Positions 1 to 9,233 of a DNA stretch of 64,000 nt are shown here, one piece after another. Origin of the DNA: Aquibacillus albus (GTDB taxonomy: Bacteria > Bacillota > Bacilli > Bacillales > Amphibacillaceae); NCBI RefSeq assembly GCF_016908325.1, contig NZ_JAFBDR010000024.1:1-64000 (forward strand). Direction: 5' to 3'. The notes under the pieces are model-generated. The model saw only the letters and a list, made by a program, of their open reading frames with translations. It made no database searches and was not told the DNA's origin. Made by a program: the position numbers and the translations under genes. Position 1 is the first letter of the stretch, and the number at the start of each line of letters is the position of its first letter.

Positions 1-10
1 TATGTCGTAT

Positions 11-20
11 CTCCTCCTTA
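11..20 (-). promoter_or_regulatory. ribosome binding site of a gene leaving the left edge
   Basis: Read on the minus strand this is TAAGGAGGAG, a near-perfect Shine-Dalgarno. It is followed by ten bases with no complete start codon, so the start must lie at or just beyond base 1. The gene is therefore transcribed leftwards, divergently from yyaC. In Bacillus subtilis yyaC neighbours spo0J (parB), so parB is a natural guess, but no coding sequence is visible here to test it. Confidence 0.4.
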
Positions 21-230
21 CCGGAAGAATACGCTATTAATTATTAAAATTTAAGGCCTTTTTTTAAAAGTGTCCTTGACATAGGGACCACTTTAAACCT
101 CATGCTCGATCCTTTTTTATTTTAAAAATTACCATTATTTACCTCGTTCATTTAGAAGGATTTATCAGAGAAAAAAAGAATAGTTATCTAATAAGGTATT
201 CATGAACGATTGATGAGGGGGGAATGAGTA

Positions 231-827
231 ATGCTTCAACATTTAGAATGGGAAAAAACAGCTGATCCGCTTCAAAAAATAATCCCATATAACCATAAAT
301 TAGCACCGTTATTCATTAGAAACACACTATTTTCTCTTATTCCAGAAGGGACACAGCACATTTTTGTAGTTGGAATTGGCTCCAACCTTATTAATGGCGA
401 TAGCCTCGGCCCCTTTGTTGGTACACTTCTTCGTGACTTATACCCTGAGCACCTTACCGTATTAGGAAATCTTGAGTTTCCATTGGATGCTACAACCCTT
501 GTTCCCACTTATTCAAACCTCCATTTCCCTGACAATAGTTTTGTCATTGCAATTGACAGCGTTTTCGGTAAACAAGAATATATCGAATCCATTGTCGTTA
601 GTGAAGGAGCACTACATCCAGGTGCTGCTTTTGAACATAATCTCCCATCGATTGGAGATTGCAGTATGATGGGTGTCATTTTGGAAGATAATTTAACAGA
701 AAAAAGTTCCATCGTTTACACAAATCTTCACCTCATTTACACCATGGCAACGAATATTGCTACGGGAATCTCCCTTGCAATTCGACAATATTTCTCCTAT
801 CCCTCCGATCAGCTACTACTTAGGTAG
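231..827 (+). CDS. yyaC: YyaC-family spore protease-like protein (DUF1256)
   Basis: This is a 198-residue protein of the YyaC family, which is related to the germination protease GPR and found in spore formers. The conserved glycine-rich segment GIGSNLINGDSLGP (residues about 49-62) followed by FVGTLLR, and the later AIDSVFG and SIGDCSM segments, are typical of the family. The length matches the usual 200 or so residues, so the gene looks intact. The start has a strong GAGGGGGG ribosome binding site. It is monocistronic: it is divergent from the gene at the left edge and about 280 bases from the next gene. The exact substrate is not known for the family; a role in sporulation is inferred from its relatives. 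I see no convincing SigF/SigG promoter. Confidence 0.85.
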   Translation: MLQHLEWEKTADPLQKIIPYNHKLAPLFIRNTLFSLIPEGTQHIFVVGIGSNLINGDSLGPFVGTLLRDLYPEHLTVLGNLEFPLDATTLVPTYSNLHFPDNSFVIAIDSVFGKQEYIESIVVSEGALHPGAAFEHNLPSIGDCSMMGVILEDNLTEKSSIVYTNLHLIYTMATNIATGISLAIRQYFSYPSDQLLLR

Positions 828-1110
828 AAATAATTTCATGTTGCATTCTCCTTAACTTCATTTAATGATAACAATTATGTACTAGTGACTTTGAACAATT
901 AACAAAAGAAAATTTAGATATATTAAACATACGATAATCGATAAAAAAATGATACGATGAATATAGTCACATAAAACGTAATGAAACTTAACATATAAAA
1001 TAACTGAATATTTTAACAATATCTTTTACAAGTGAGTATGAAAGTTAAGTGGGTAATAAACAATTTATCACATTTTTACTTAAGACGACGTTGAAGGGGA
1101 CTGATAAAAC

Positions 1111-2535
1111 ATGAGCTTAGAGGCATTACAAGAACGAGTAAAAAAAGATCTTTCCTATCTTGCTTTCGGTGGGAAGGACTGGGTACGTCCGCTCAAACAT
1201 CCTGAGGGTCATGTTTATGATGCAGTAATTATAGGCGGAGGACAAAGTGGGTTAGCAACAGCGTTTGGACTTTTACGTGAACGAATCTCCAATATCCTTG
1301 TCCTTGATGAAAACCCAGAAGGCTTTGAAGGGCCCTGGGAAACATATGCACGTATGGTGACATTACGAACACCTAAGCATCTGACCTCAGTCGACCTTGG
1401 TATCCCATCTCTAACTTTTCGATCATGGTGGGAAGCTCAACATGGAGAAGAAGGCTGGGAAGAAATAGAAAAAATTCCTCGAAGCGACTGGATGAACTAT
1501 CTCCGATGGTATCGAAAGGTTCTCGATTTACCTGTTATTAATCGAGTAAAGCTACAGTTAATTGAGCCGATTGAAGAAGGGATTCATCGTCTTCATATAA
1601 AAGGGCCTGGTGCACCATCCAATTCCGTTCTAGCACGAAAGGTAATTCTCGCTACTGGAATTCAGGGGGGCGGTGAATGGCATGTGCCACCGATGATATC
1701 AGAAAGTTTACCAAGTCATCTCTATTCCCATACCTCTGAAACAATTGACTTTAAAGCACTGAAAGGGAAGAGAGTTGCCATTCTTGGAGGAGGCGCATCA
1801 GCCTTTGATAATGCTAATTTTGCACTTTCAGAAGGAGTAGGGGAAGCCCATGTTTTTGTTCGTCGAAAGGATTTGCCACGAATCAACCCAATCCGTCAGA
1901 TGGAGGTATCGGGGATGATTGAACGTTTTCATACCCTTTCAGATGCAGATAAATATGCCGCTATTGCTCATTTTTTCAAGCATAATCAACCGCCAACTAA
2001 CGATACGTTTAATCGTGCTTCATCATGGCCTGGCTTTAACCTTCATTTAGGTTCTCCGTGGCTTGATGTAAAGCAAACAATAGAGGGAGCAGAAGTAACG
2101 ACTCCTGAAGGTACATTCACATTTGATTTCTTGATCATTAGCACAGGTCTTCGTACTGATCCTGCTTTGCGCCCAGAGTTAGAGCTTGTTGATAATCACA
2201 TCGCTCGTTGGGGTGATCGCTATCATGCCCCTGAGGAATTGGCCAGTCCTATACTAGACGCACATCCTTATCTTAGCACAGGCTTTTCATTTTTAAGCCG
2301 CGATGAACAAGGTAAAAGGAAGCTACATGGTATTTTTGCTTTTAACTATTCAGCTTTGATTAGCTGTGGTATTTTGGCATCCGCACTTTCAGGTATGAGA
2401 TTTGGTGTACCAAGACTTGTATCAGCAGTAGCGGATCAGCTTTTCTTAGATGATCAAGATAAGATTTTAAAGGATTTCTTCGAATATGATGAAGTAGAAT
2501 TTATAGGGGAGTGGACAAAAGAAGTTTCCTATTGA
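1111..2535 (+). CDS. FAD/NAD(P)-binding oxidoreductase (class B flavin monooxygenase-like)
   Basis: This is a 474-residue two-dinucleotide-binding-domain flavoprotein. The FAD-binding Rossmann motif GGGQSGLAT lies near residue 42. A second glycine motif, ILGGGASAFDNA, near residue 228 should bind NAD(P)H. Between them are the aromatic-rich segments usual in CzcO/flavin-monooxygenase-like proteins, and the ATGIQ and STGLRTDP segments are the typical ATG-type linkers. It is probably cytosolic, with no signal peptide. The start has an AAGGGGACTG ribosome binding site. It stands alone with its own terminator, so context gives no substrate. The fold and cofactors are well supported; the reaction (monooxygenase or simple oxidoreductase) cannot be told. 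Confidence 0.8.
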   Translation: MSLEALQERVKKDLSYLAFGGKDWVRPLKHPEGHVYDAVIIGGGQSGLATAFGLLRERISNILVLDENPEGFEGPWETYARMVTLRTPKHLTSVDLGIPSLTFRSWWEAQHGEEGWEEIEKIPRSDWMNYLRWYRKVLDLPVINRVKLQLIEPIEEGIHRLHIKGPGAPSNSVLARKVILATGIQGGGEWHVPPMISESLPSHLYSHTSETIDFKALKGKRVAILGGGASAFDNANFALSEGVGEAHVFVRRKDLPRINPIRQMEVSGMIERFHTLSDADKYAAIAHFFKHNQPPTNDTFNRASSWPGFNLHLGSPWLDVKQTIEGAEVTTPEGTFTFDFLIISTGLRTDPALRPELELVDNHIARWGDRYHAPEELASPILDAHPYLSTGFSFLSRDEQGKRKLHGIFAFNYSALISCGILASALSGMRFGVPRLVSAVADQLFLDDQDKILKDFFEYDEVEFIGEWTKEVSY

Positions 2536-2557
2536 AATTTAAATTCTAGTAATAATA

Positions 2558-2596
2558 AGGTGTACGGTCTATTCAAGACTGTACGCCTTTGGTTTA
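2558..2596 (+). terminator. intrinsic terminator after the flavin oxidoreductase
   Basis: A 12-bp stem (AGGTGTACGGTC at 2558-2569 with GACTGTACGCCT at 2577-2588, two G-U pairs) with a seven-base loop is followed by a short T-rich run. It lies just downstream of the stop codon. Confidence 0.75.
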
Positions 2597-2745
2597 ATTC
2601 TATTGATTCCCAGACATTCGTTCCTCTATTTGTGCCGAATCATCTACTTTCAACAAAACTAGTCATTATTCTCGACAGACTGTGACAGGTTTTATGTAAT
2701 TATTCTTATATAATGGAGAAAAAGCAGAGTGGGGAGAAGGGCAAT

Positions 2746-3570
2746 ATGGAGACAGCTGTTAGAATTTATCAAATGAATAGTGGATTTTCTGAAACAGAAG
2801 AAGCTATGGCAGCAAAGCTAGAACCTAACGACATGTGCTTCTATCGCTTTATTGGTGGTAACTCTAGTGAAACAGATGATTTGACCAACCAACTATATGA
2901 ACTGAAAGAGAAAAGAGTTTTATTAATTGGAGTCTTTCGCTTCCCTTTTCGCTTTGAGGGTAAAAAAAGGTTTCAAACAGCTACCACACAATATTTTCGG
3001 ATGAAAGAGCTATGTGATGCCGTTATTTATTTTAATAGTGATGGTCTAATGGAAACGATTGATACGAACACAACCATTCGTGATGCAAACCTAATCTTCA
3101 ATGCAATTGAGGAACAAACGATTGAGTCCTTAAAAGAAATGATTCAAATGACAGGTGAAATGAATATTGATTTTCAAGATATTCAAACTTTCATTAAAGG
3201 AAATAAAGGTCCGTTATTTTTACATACTGTTGAGGGAGAATCATTTGATGAACCCTTAAAATATCTTATCTCAACACCTTATTTACCAGAAGACTTCACC
3301 GACGGCAAGCAATTAATTTTAAACATTGGATATACTCGTGATATGGATATGGAGGCCTTTCGTCAAATCAACTTACGTCTTCATGATCTTTTTTCAAAGG
3401 CCGATCTCTTCAAGCTTGGCTCTTATTTTATTGATGAACCTGGTGAACGTTTTAAGATTACTTTGCTTGTTAATGGCATTGAGGATCCAATAGACAGGCC
3501 TAGTGACTATAAAAAAATCCCAAAATACATGGGATTACTTAGAAAATGGCAGCTTCTGGGTCAAAAGTAG
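2746..3570 (+). CDS. divergent FtsZ/tubulin-superfamily protein without the canonical GTP-binding loop
   Basis: The preferred start is ATG 2746, preceded by GGGGAGAAGG; an in-frame ATG at 2713 lacks a site. The 274-residue product follows FtsZ from about the end of the tubulin signature onwards. FRFPFRFEGKKR matches the FtsZ stretch TxPFxFEGxxR. DAVIYFNSDGLMETID matches its DTLIVIPNDRLLEIVD. NIDFQDIQTFIKGNKGP keeps the T7-loop pattern NxDFxD. It ends close to the end of the FtsZ globular C-terminal domain, with no conserved C-tail. The N-terminal part is only about 35-50 residues, and the glycine box GGGTGTG is replaced by GGNSSETDD. GTP binding is therefore doubtful, while the catalytic-insert loop is kept. 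It sits alone between two terminators, convergent with serC. The homology is my own reading by eye; the function is unknown. Confidence 0.7.
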   Translation: METAVRIYQMNSGFSETEEAMAAKLEPNDMCFYRFIGGNSSETDDLTNQLYELKEKRVLLIGVFRFPFRFEGKKRFQTATTQYFRMKELCDAVIYFNSDGLMETIDTNTTIRDANLIFNAIEEQTIESLKEMIQMTGEMNIDFQDIQTFIKGNKGPLFLHTVEGESFDEPLKYLISTPYLPEDFTDGKQLILNIGYTRDMDMEAFRQINLRLHDLFSKADLFKLGSYFIDEPGERFKITLLVNGIEDPIDRPSDYKKIPKYMGLLRKWQLLGQK

Positions 3571-3614
3571 ACAACAACACAGCAAGCTTCGTGAAACAAT
3601 TTGTGTAACAATAT

Positions 3615-3643
3615 TATAAGGGTGGTGAGGCACCACCCTTATA
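3615..3643. terminator. bidirectional hairpin between the FtsZ-like gene and serC
   Basis: A perfect 13-bp inverted repeat (TATAAGGGTGGTG with CACCACCCTTATA) has a three-base loop. It lies between two convergent genes and ends one base before the serC stop codon. The T-run is modest on either strand, so it is a likely but not textbook shared terminator. Confidence 0.7.
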
Positions 3644-3644
3644 T

Positions 3645-4724
3645 TTAATGCTTACTTTCAAATTCCTTCATGAAAGCTACTAGTTCTTTTACTCCTTCTA
3701 TTGGCATTGCGTTATAGATGCTTGCACGCATGCCGCCGACAGAGCGGTGTCCTTTTAATGTTTCCAATCCTGATGCTTTTGCTTCCTTGATAAATTCGGC
3801 ATCCAAATCTCGGTTTGGAATAATAAATGGAATATTCATTATTGACCTGCTTTCCTTATTAACAGGAGAATCAAATAGGTCAGAAGCCTCAATATAATCA
3901 TAAAGGATTTGTGCTTTTTCACGATTGATTCGTTCCATTTCCTTTAGTCCGCCTAAATCATTTATCCATTCAAAAACAAGCTTGGCCATATAAATACTAA
4001 ATGTTGGTGGCGTATTATACAAAGAGCCACTATCACTGAACGTCTTATAATTTAGCATCGCAGGACACGTTTCTGATGCTTGTCCGATTAAGTCCTCACG
4101 TATAATGACAACCGTTAATCCTGCAGGTCCAATATTCTTCTGTGCACCAGCGTAAATCAATCCAAACTTTGAAACATCGATCTGTTCTGACAAAATATTC
4201 GAGGACATATCTGCGACGAGTGGTACATCACCTGTATCTGGAATTTCTGAAAATGCCGTTCCTTCAATGGTATTATTCGTTGTAATGTGCACATAATCCG
4301 CTTCCGGATTAATCATACCTTGATCAACCTTTGGGATGTAAGTGAAATTTTCATCCTCTGAGGAAGCAATCACTCGAACATCACCAAATTTCTTCGCCTC
4401 ACTTATTGCCTTTTTCGACCAGGAACCCGTGTTAACGAAGTCTGCCTTTTTACTTTTTACAAGAAGATTCATTGGCACCATACTAAATTGCTGCGATGCT
4501 CCGCCTTGCATAAAAAGCACCTTGTAATTATCGGGAATTTCCATTACCTGTCTAATCAATTGCTCCGCTTCCGTAATGATTTCAGTAAACAGTGCTGAAC
4601 GGTGACTCAGTTCCATGACGGACATACCAGAATCACCATAGCTTAGCAATTCTTTTTGCGCCTTTTCTAACACTGGTAACGGAAGCATGGACGGACCAGC
4701 TGAGAAGTTATAAACTCGATTCAT
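3645..4724 (-). CDS. serC: phosphoserine aminotransferase SerC
   Basis: SerC is a PLP-dependent class V aminotransferase. It converts 3-phosphohydroxypyruvate and glutamate to phosphoserine, the second step of serine synthesis, in the cytosol. The 359-residue length is standard. The start [12 protein letters not shown], the cofactor-contact segment [16 protein letters not shown], and the Schiff-base region [12 protein letters not shown] (Lys in AQKN) are all SerC signatures, as is [17 protein letters not shown] near the end. It is transcribed alone. The leader carries a ZTP-type riboswitch and an intrinsic terminator, so expression should rise when one-carbon (10-formyl-THF) supply is low. 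No serA or serB is adjacent. Confidence 0.96.
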   Translation of the reverse strand: MNRVYNFSAGPSMLPLPVLEKAQKELLSYGDSGMSVMELSHRSALFTEIITEAEQLIRQVMEIPDNYKVLFMQGGASQQFSMVPMNLLVKSKKADFVNTGSWSKKAISEAKKFGDVRVIASSEDENFTYIPKVDQGMINPEADYVHITTNNTIEGTAFSEIPDTGDVPLVADMSSNILSEQIDVSKFGLIYAGAQKNIGPAGLTVVIIREDLIGQASETCPAMLNYKTFSDSGSLYNTPPTFSIYMAKLVFEWINDLGGLKEMERINREKAQILYDYIEASDLFDSPVNKESRSIMNIPFIIPNRDLDAEFIKEAKASGLETLKGHRSVGGMRASIYNAMPIEGVKELVAFMKEFESKH

Positions 4725-4756
4725 TTTCGCAACATCCTATCTATTTTTTAGTAGTA

Positions 4757-4790
4757 AATAGAAAAAGGCAAGGATTCAATTTCCTTACCT
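4757..4790 (-). terminator. riboswitch-controlled terminator in the serC leader
   Basis: On the minus strand AGGTAAGG (4790-4783) pairs with CCTTGCCT (4773-4766) around a nine-base loop and is followed by TTTTTCTATT. It starts five bases after the end of the aptamer, the usual place for an expression platform, so ligand binding would be expected to prevent it forming. Confidence 0.8.
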
Positions 4791-4792
4791 CA

Positions 4793-4867
4793 TTTGCCCA
4801 GGCGAACGACTAATCCATGTTATGTGCTCCCTTGCGGTTATCCGCGTTTCGCCAGTTACACATAATC
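4793..4867 (-). ncRNA. ZTP (pfl) riboswitch aptamer upstream of serC
   Basis: All parts of the pfl/ZTP aptamer can be traced on the minus strand. A P1 stem pairs TTATGTG (4826-4820 and 4865-4859 on the plus strand). A GCGG/CCGC hairpin lies at 4834-4845, followed by a GGGAGCA stretch. The hallmark 3' element GCCTGGGCA is at 4803-4795. The segment GGCGAA (4853-4848) pairs with TTCGCC (4806-4801) to make the pseudoknot. ZTP/ZMP accumulates when 10-formyl-THF is short, and known members control purine and one-carbon genes. Control of serine synthesis, the main one-carbon source, fits. The covariation model was not run. Confidence 0.85.
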
Positions 4868-5090
4868 TTTGTGCTTATTTTATCAATATTTAACAGCCTT
4901 TTCAATGTGCATTTTTCTAAAGATTTTGTCGATTTAGAAAACGGTCAACATTTCACCTACCTATAAACGAAACGTAATCTATCAATGGGCTGTTGTTACA
5001 TGTGAAACTATTCTTTTGATTACAACGCTTTCATCGGATAAAATAGATAATAGATTAGATTTTTAAACAAATTATATGAGGAGGCTAAAT

Positions 5091-6071
5091 ATGGAAAAAA
5101 TCCCAAAGCCACATAAACCTATCGTAGACCATATTTATACGGCAGATCCTTCTGCCCATGTATTTGAAGGGAAAATTTACATTTATCCGTCACATGATCT
5201 CGACCACGATGGTCCTTCTAATGATAATGGCGACCAATACGCGATGGAAGACTATCATGTACTTTCAATGGAGGACTTTAACTCTCCTTGTATAGATCAC
5301 GGGGAAGCACTTCATGTGAAAGACGTACCTTGGGCAAAAAAACAAATGTGGGCACCTGATGCCGCTTATAAAAATGATACTTATTATTTGTTTTTTCCAG
5401 CCAAAGATAAAGATGATATTTTCCGTATAGGTGTAGCTACTAGCTCCAATCCTTCAGGGCCTTTTACACCCCAAGAAAGCTACATACCAGGGAGTTTTAG
5501 TATTGATCCGGCTGTTTTAGTAGATGATGATAACAGATCTTATATTTATTTTGGCGGACTCTGGGGAGGACAATTAGAAAAATGGCAAACGGAAACATTT
5601 ACTCCTGATGCGGAAGGTCCTGCAGCCAATGAACCAGCATTGGGGCCGATTGTCGCTGAATTAAGTGATGATATGCTCACATTCAAAGAAGAACCTCATG
5701 AAATTTCGATCATTGACGAAGATGGAAATCCGATCCTAGCTGGTGATGAGGATAGAAGATTCTTTGAAGGTGCATGGGTACATAAATATAATGACTATTA
5801 TTACCTTTCCTATTCTACTGGCACAACACATACGATTGCATATGCAATGAGTAAAAATCCAAAAGGACCTTTTGTTTACAAAGGAAAAATACTTGAACCT
5901 GTAATAGGGTGGACAACCCACCATTCCATTGTTCAATTTAAAGATAAATGGTATCTATTTTATCATGACTGTTCTTTATCCAACGGTATTAATCATAAAC
6001 GTTCTGTAAAATATACTGAATTAACATATAACAATGATGGGACGATTCAAACCATTGATCCATATAAATAA
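5091..6071 (+). CDS. intracellular glycoside hydrolase family 43 (xylosidase/arabinofuranosidase-like)
   Basis: The start chosen is ATG 5091, six bases after AGGAGG; an upstream in-frame ATG at 5076 overlaps that ribosome binding site. The 326-residue protein is a single five-bladed beta-propeller of GH43. The catalytic base lies in HIYTADPSAHVFEGK near the start. The pKa-modulating Asp is in SIDPAVLVDDD, and the acid Glu is in FFEGAWVHKY. There is no signal peptide, so it should act on imported oligosaccharides. GH43 members cleave beta-xylosides or alpha-L-arabinofuranosides; the specificity cannot be set here. It is monocistronic, with its own terminator, and convergent with a chemotaxis receptor gene. 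Confidence 0.88.
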   Translation: MEKIPKPHKPIVDHIYTADPSAHVFEGKIYIYPSHDLDHDGPSNDNGDQYAMEDYHVLSMEDFNSPCIDHGEALHVKDVPWAKKQMWAPDAAYKNDTYYLFFPAKDKDDIFRIGVATSSNPSGPFTPQESYIPGSFSIDPAVLVDDDNRSYIYFGGLWGGQLEKWQTETFTPDAEGPAANEPALGPIVAELSDDMLTFKEEPHEISIIDEDGNPILAGDEDRRFFEGAWVHKYNDYYYLSYSTGTTHTIAYAMSKNPKGPFVYKGKILEPVIGWTTHHSIVQFKDKWYLFYHDCSLSNGINHKRSVKYTELTYNNDGTIQTIDPYK

Positions 6072-6092
6072 ATGGAGAAGAGTCTGTCCCAT

Positions 6093-6143
6093 AAGGGTCT
6101 GACTCCCTCTTAGTTGAGGGGTCTGACCCCCTTTGATTTTGTA
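6093..6143 (+). terminator. terminator after the GH43 gene
   Basis: A composite stem (outer AAGGG with CCCTT, inner CCCTC with GAGGG) is followed by TTTGATTTTG. The repeated GGGTCTGAC words allow alternative pairings. It lies between two convergent genes. Confidence 0.6.
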
Positions 6144-6173
6144 ACATACTCGTTATAAGAAAGCATTACATTT

Positions 6174-7937
6174 TTAATCGACAATAAACTTTTGTACCTT
6201 ACCATTTAAGTTATCGCTCATCTCAGAAAGCTTTAACAATGCGTCAGAAACCTCTTCCATTGCTGCGTTTGCTTCTTCTGATATCCCAGCCACAGTTTCA
6301 GCATTTGCTGAATTTTGTTTTGCAACTGCTTCTATTTGTTGAATCGTCTCTAATACATTTCTTGTTCTTTCCATAACCCTACCTATATGTAATGACACTT
6401 GTTTTACTTCATCGGATACAGAAAAAGTTGAATCAACAATTTTCCCGAAATTATTACCAGCATTTATTATAATTTCTTTCCCTTGTTCTGTCATTTCATT
6501 CGTCTGTTCCATTGACTCCATTGTTTCTCTTGTGTCGTATTGAATTTCTTCAATAATAAAGCGAATATCTTTTGTTGCTTTCGATGATTGAGTGGCTAGT
6601 TTTCTTACCTCATCAGCTACTACAGCAAAACCTTTTCCTGATTCTCCAGCCCTCGCAGCCTCTATTGCCGCGTTTAATGCTAATAAGTTTGTCTGACTAG
6701 AAACGCCATGAATCAAATCAACAATTTTATCCACTTCAGAAGTTTTTTGTACTAACCTTTTTATTTTTTCTACCGATTCTTTTACCTTATATTCCATTTC
6801 ATTTATCTTTTCAATAATTTTATTCATATCCTCTTTACCATCATGTGCGTTTTGATTTGCAGTTTCTGATAAAGATGTAACAGCTTGAATATTATCCTTT
6901 ACTTCTTGAATATCATTTGAGATCTCACTCATATAAAGATCTGTTTTACTAATTCCTTCTAACTGCTCTTTTGTCTCTGATGAAACTTGCTCAACAGAAA
7001 CTGCAACCTGATTTACCCCTGCTTTTGTCTCTTCCGCATTATACGATAAATGTTCAGCCGTATGTGTTACACTCTTAACATTCTGCATCACGTCTTTAAT
7101 TACTTGACTTAATGATTGAGTCATTGAATTAAAATTGGAGGTTAATTGTCCTAGTTCATCATTCGTTTTTGCTTCTAAAGGTTCAACCGTAAAATCACCT
7201 ATAGCTACTTTATTTACTTGATGAGAAATTAGTGATATGGGCTTAGTGATTACGACAATGGTTATGTAAATTAGGATTACTGTAAAAATAATCGAACTAA
7301 TAGCAATGACAAAAATCCAAGAAATCCCTTCTTCATTTAACCGAACTGAATCATTTACACCTTCACTTATTTTTACTTTTGCGTTATCAATGATAGATAA
7401 AAGTGAATGATTAGAACGGTCAAAGAAAGCATTTCCTTTATATAACTCATCTTTTGCAACAAGGTGTTTACCACTTATAGAATTTTCAATGGTACTTGCA
7501 ATGTGTTCTTTGTATCCTTCCCATTGATTGGTAAAATCACTGTAATGTTGATTTATTTCTTCGTTATTTAACCGTTCTATTAATGGTTCTAGTTCATTTC
7601 GACTTGTTTCTAATCGATCAATCGTATCTTGTATTTCACTTTGCATTCGGTTTATTGTTACCGACATGGTGGAATTAACCATTAAATTTGCATATTTATT
7701 AATTTGAAGCATATCATTATTCATATTTGTTGCCTCAATGAGTATAGGAAGAGACAATTGATTAATTTCTTTATCATTTTGTGAAATAGCATTCATTTTA
7801 CTAAAGATAATGACACTCATAGTAACTAATAATAAAAGAACCATTGCAAAACTAACTATTAGTCTTGAGCGAATAGATAAATGAACGTCCCTAAGCTGTT
7901 TAAACCGTATCTTTTGTAAAATTGATAGTACCTTCAT
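6174..7937 (-). CDS. methyl-accepting chemotaxis protein with 4-helix-bundle sensor
   Basis: The start chosen is ATG 7937 (MKVLSILQK), seven bases after GAGGAGG; an upstream in-frame ATG at 7958 lacks a site. This is a membrane chemoreceptor of about 587 residues. A first membrane helix (about residues 25-47) is followed by a helical extracellular domain of the four-helix-bundle type (about 48-205), a second helix near 207-230, a HAMP domain ending near 290, and a long coiled-coil signalling domain. That domain contains the highly conserved hairpin tip [23 protein letters not shown] and EVRKLA. The ligand is unknown. It is convergent with the GH43 gene and followed upstream by a dead thioesterase gene, so no operon context exists. 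Confidence 0.93.
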   Translation of the reverse strand: MKVLSILQKIRFKQLRDVHLSIRSRLIVSFAMVLLLLVTMSVIIFSKMNAISQNDKEINQLSLPILIEATNMNNDMLQINKYANLMVNSTMSVTINRMQSEIQDTIDRLETSRNELEPLIERLNNEEINQHYSDFTNQWEGYKEHIASTIENSISGKHLVAKDELYKGNAFFDRSNHSLLSIIDNAKVKISEGVNDSVRLNEEGISWIFVIAISSIIFTVILIYITIVVITKPISLISHQVNKVAIGDFTVEPLEAKTNDELGQLTSNFNSMTQSLSQVIKDVMQNVKSVTHTAEHLSYNAEETKAGVNQVAVSVEQVSSETKEQLEGISKTDLYMSEISNDIQEVKDNIQAVTSLSETANQNAHDGKEDMNKIIEKINEMEYKVKESVEKIKRLVQKTSEVDKIVDLIHGVSSQTNLLALNAAIEAARAGESGKGFAVVADEVRKLATQSSKATKDIRFIIEEIQYDTRETMESMEQTNEMTEQGKEIIINAGNNFGKIVDSTFSVSDEVKQVSLHIGRVMERTRNVLETIQQIEAVAKQNSANAETVAGISEEANAAMEEVSDALLKLSEMSDNLNGKVQKFIVD

Positions 7938-8129
7938 TTCCTTCCTCCTCAGATTCACCCTTTTTTCGACATTAATCTATTGTTTATGATACAGAAATAT
8001 GAATCCAGGAAGAAGAGTAGTAGATGGAACTTAACTTATTCTTAACATTACTACTCGGATTTCTCCATTAACTTGCTTTTCTTATCAGATATGTTTCATT
8101 TGGAGAAATTTTGATTCAATCAATGACTC

Positions 8130-8444
8130 ATGGAATCAAAATATGTAAATGAATCACAAGGGTTGTGAGAACTAGCAGTTTTTTTTCTAACGATATTAAT
8201 GATCATAATACATTATTCGGAGGTAAATTAATGAATGATTGGAAAAATGGAAGCTACGGCATTTTTTTAACATTTGTTGCCCTAGATGATGACGGTAAAC
8301 CTTCCAAAGTTCCGGCAGTCATTCTGGAGACGAAAGAAGAAATTAAATCACATGAATCAGGAAAGAACTGAATTACGTAAAGATTACAGAAAAGCTAGCA
8401 TAGAATTAGCCGGTTTTTTTACTACAAAGAAAGCTTGGGAATAA
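8130..8444 (+). pseudogene. decayed YkhA-like acyl-CoA thioesterase (internal deletion and frameshifts)
   Basis: Pieces of a hotdog-fold acyl-CoA thioesterase can be read in order but not in one frame. ATG 8130 gives MESKYVNES. After a shift near 8155 the frame reads RVVRTSSFFSNDINDHNTLFGGKLM, which contains the family's N-terminal hallmark HNTLFGG. It then jumps directly to FLTFVALDDDGKPSKVPAV, which in intact relatives comes about 80 residues later, so most of the catalytic domain is deleted. A further shift near 8350 gives ERTELRKDYRKASIELAGF, like the charged C-terminal tail. The longest open piece, 8165-8371 with a GTG start, encodes only 68 residues and cannot form the fold. It is a relic rather than a small gene. 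Confidence 0.75.
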
Positions 8445-8483
8445 GTCATCAGATAAGAGTCCAGTCGGATGATTTTAGAAATT

Positions 8484-8526
8484 GGAAAGAGGGGTTAATA
8501 TTATTGAACACTCAATCCCTCTTTCC
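8484..8526. terminator. inverted repeat, probable terminator of the ABC importer/yesL operon
   Basis: A perfect 10-bp inverted repeat (GGAAAGAGGG at 8484-8493, CCCTCTTTCC at 8517-8526) lies about 55 bases beyond the stop of the YesL-like gene. There is no clear T-run on the minus strand, so the terminator role is only likely. Confidence 0.4.
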
Positions 8527-8581
8527 CTCTTCTATCTTTAAAATGAGTTTTACCCAAGGCATTAAAGCCATCTTCCTATTT

Positions 8582-9211
8582 TCAGGCAGAAATAATATAC
8601 TTATTTTTAATTTTTTCAATAGATTGTTCCGCTTGATACATAATAATTAAACTAATAATGCTCCCAGAGAAAAATGGGAAAATTGCAGGAATAAACAAGG
8701 TAAGATAATACATAAATAGTATACTTGCTAAAATGATTAGTATTGATAGCGGTGAATATATACCCAAATGAACGGCATATTTAATGTACTGTAACGGTTT
8801 CAACTCAAATTGAACAAAGACTGGGAAAACAAACACTAATGTTAAAAAATACAATATAGTTAGTAATATTAGCAATCCTGATAGAATGCTAACTAACATA
8901 CCTTCAAAATTACCTATGAATAGAAAATCTAAATACAGCAAGCCTCCCACTGCTAAAAGAATCAATATGAGGAAATTCGTTTTCAAAAAGTCTTTTTTAT
9001 ATGTTTGCCAAAAGGTTAAAAAAACTTTTACATCCTCCTCCCCCATCAGCCATTTCCGGATAACGGTAAACATGGCCGATGTCGCTGGTCCTATACCAAA
9101 AAGGAGGAGGCCAAGCAAACTAAACCCTATCCATAATAAGTTGACATAAACGAGACTTGTTACCCAATCGCACATTTTGTATAACCAGCCCATCAAATTA
9201 CCCATTGGCAT
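8582..9211 (-). CDS. YesL-like membrane protein (DUF624)
   Basis: This is a 209-residue integral membrane protein with about five hydrophobic helices (roughly residues 20-45, 75-95, 100-125, 150-175 and 178-195). Its length and layout, including the conserved segment GIGPATSAMFTVIRKWL near residue 40, match the YesL/DUF624 family. In Bacillus this family is regularly encoded next to YesM/YesN kinases and CUT1-type sugar importers. Here it is the last gene of such an operon, 22 bases after the second permease, with an AGGGAGG ribosome binding site. The biochemical role is unknown; accessory function in sugar uptake or its sensing is inferred from context only. Confidence 0.85.
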   Translation of the reverse strand: MPMGNLMGWLYKMCDWVTSLVYVNLLWIGFSLLGLLLFGIGPATSAMFTVIRKWLMGEEDVKVFLTFWQTYKKDFLKTNFLILILLAVGGLLYLDFLFIGNFEGMLVSILSGLLILLTILYFLTLVFVFPVFVQFELKPLQYIKYAVHLGIYSPLSILIILASILFMYYLTLFIPAIFPFFSGSIISLIIMYQAEQSIEKIKNKYIISA

Positions 9212-9233
9212 TTCTATTTCCTCCCTCTATAAA

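Noticed and set aside
180-230. Forespore sigma-factor promoter before yyaC
   Set aside because: A GGTATT word is present, but no convincing second element at the right distance could be found.
2686-2714. Sigma-A promoter with TATAAT at 2709-2714 before the FtsZ-like gene
   Set aside because: The -10 is perfect, but the nearest -35-like word (GTGACA) is about 21 bases away, so the promoter call is not safe.
8435-8650. 71-codon plus-strand frame overlapping the end of the YesL-like gene
   Set aside because: No ribosome binding site, no recognisable product, lies partly antisense to a clear membrane-protein gene and includes a terminator-like hairpin.
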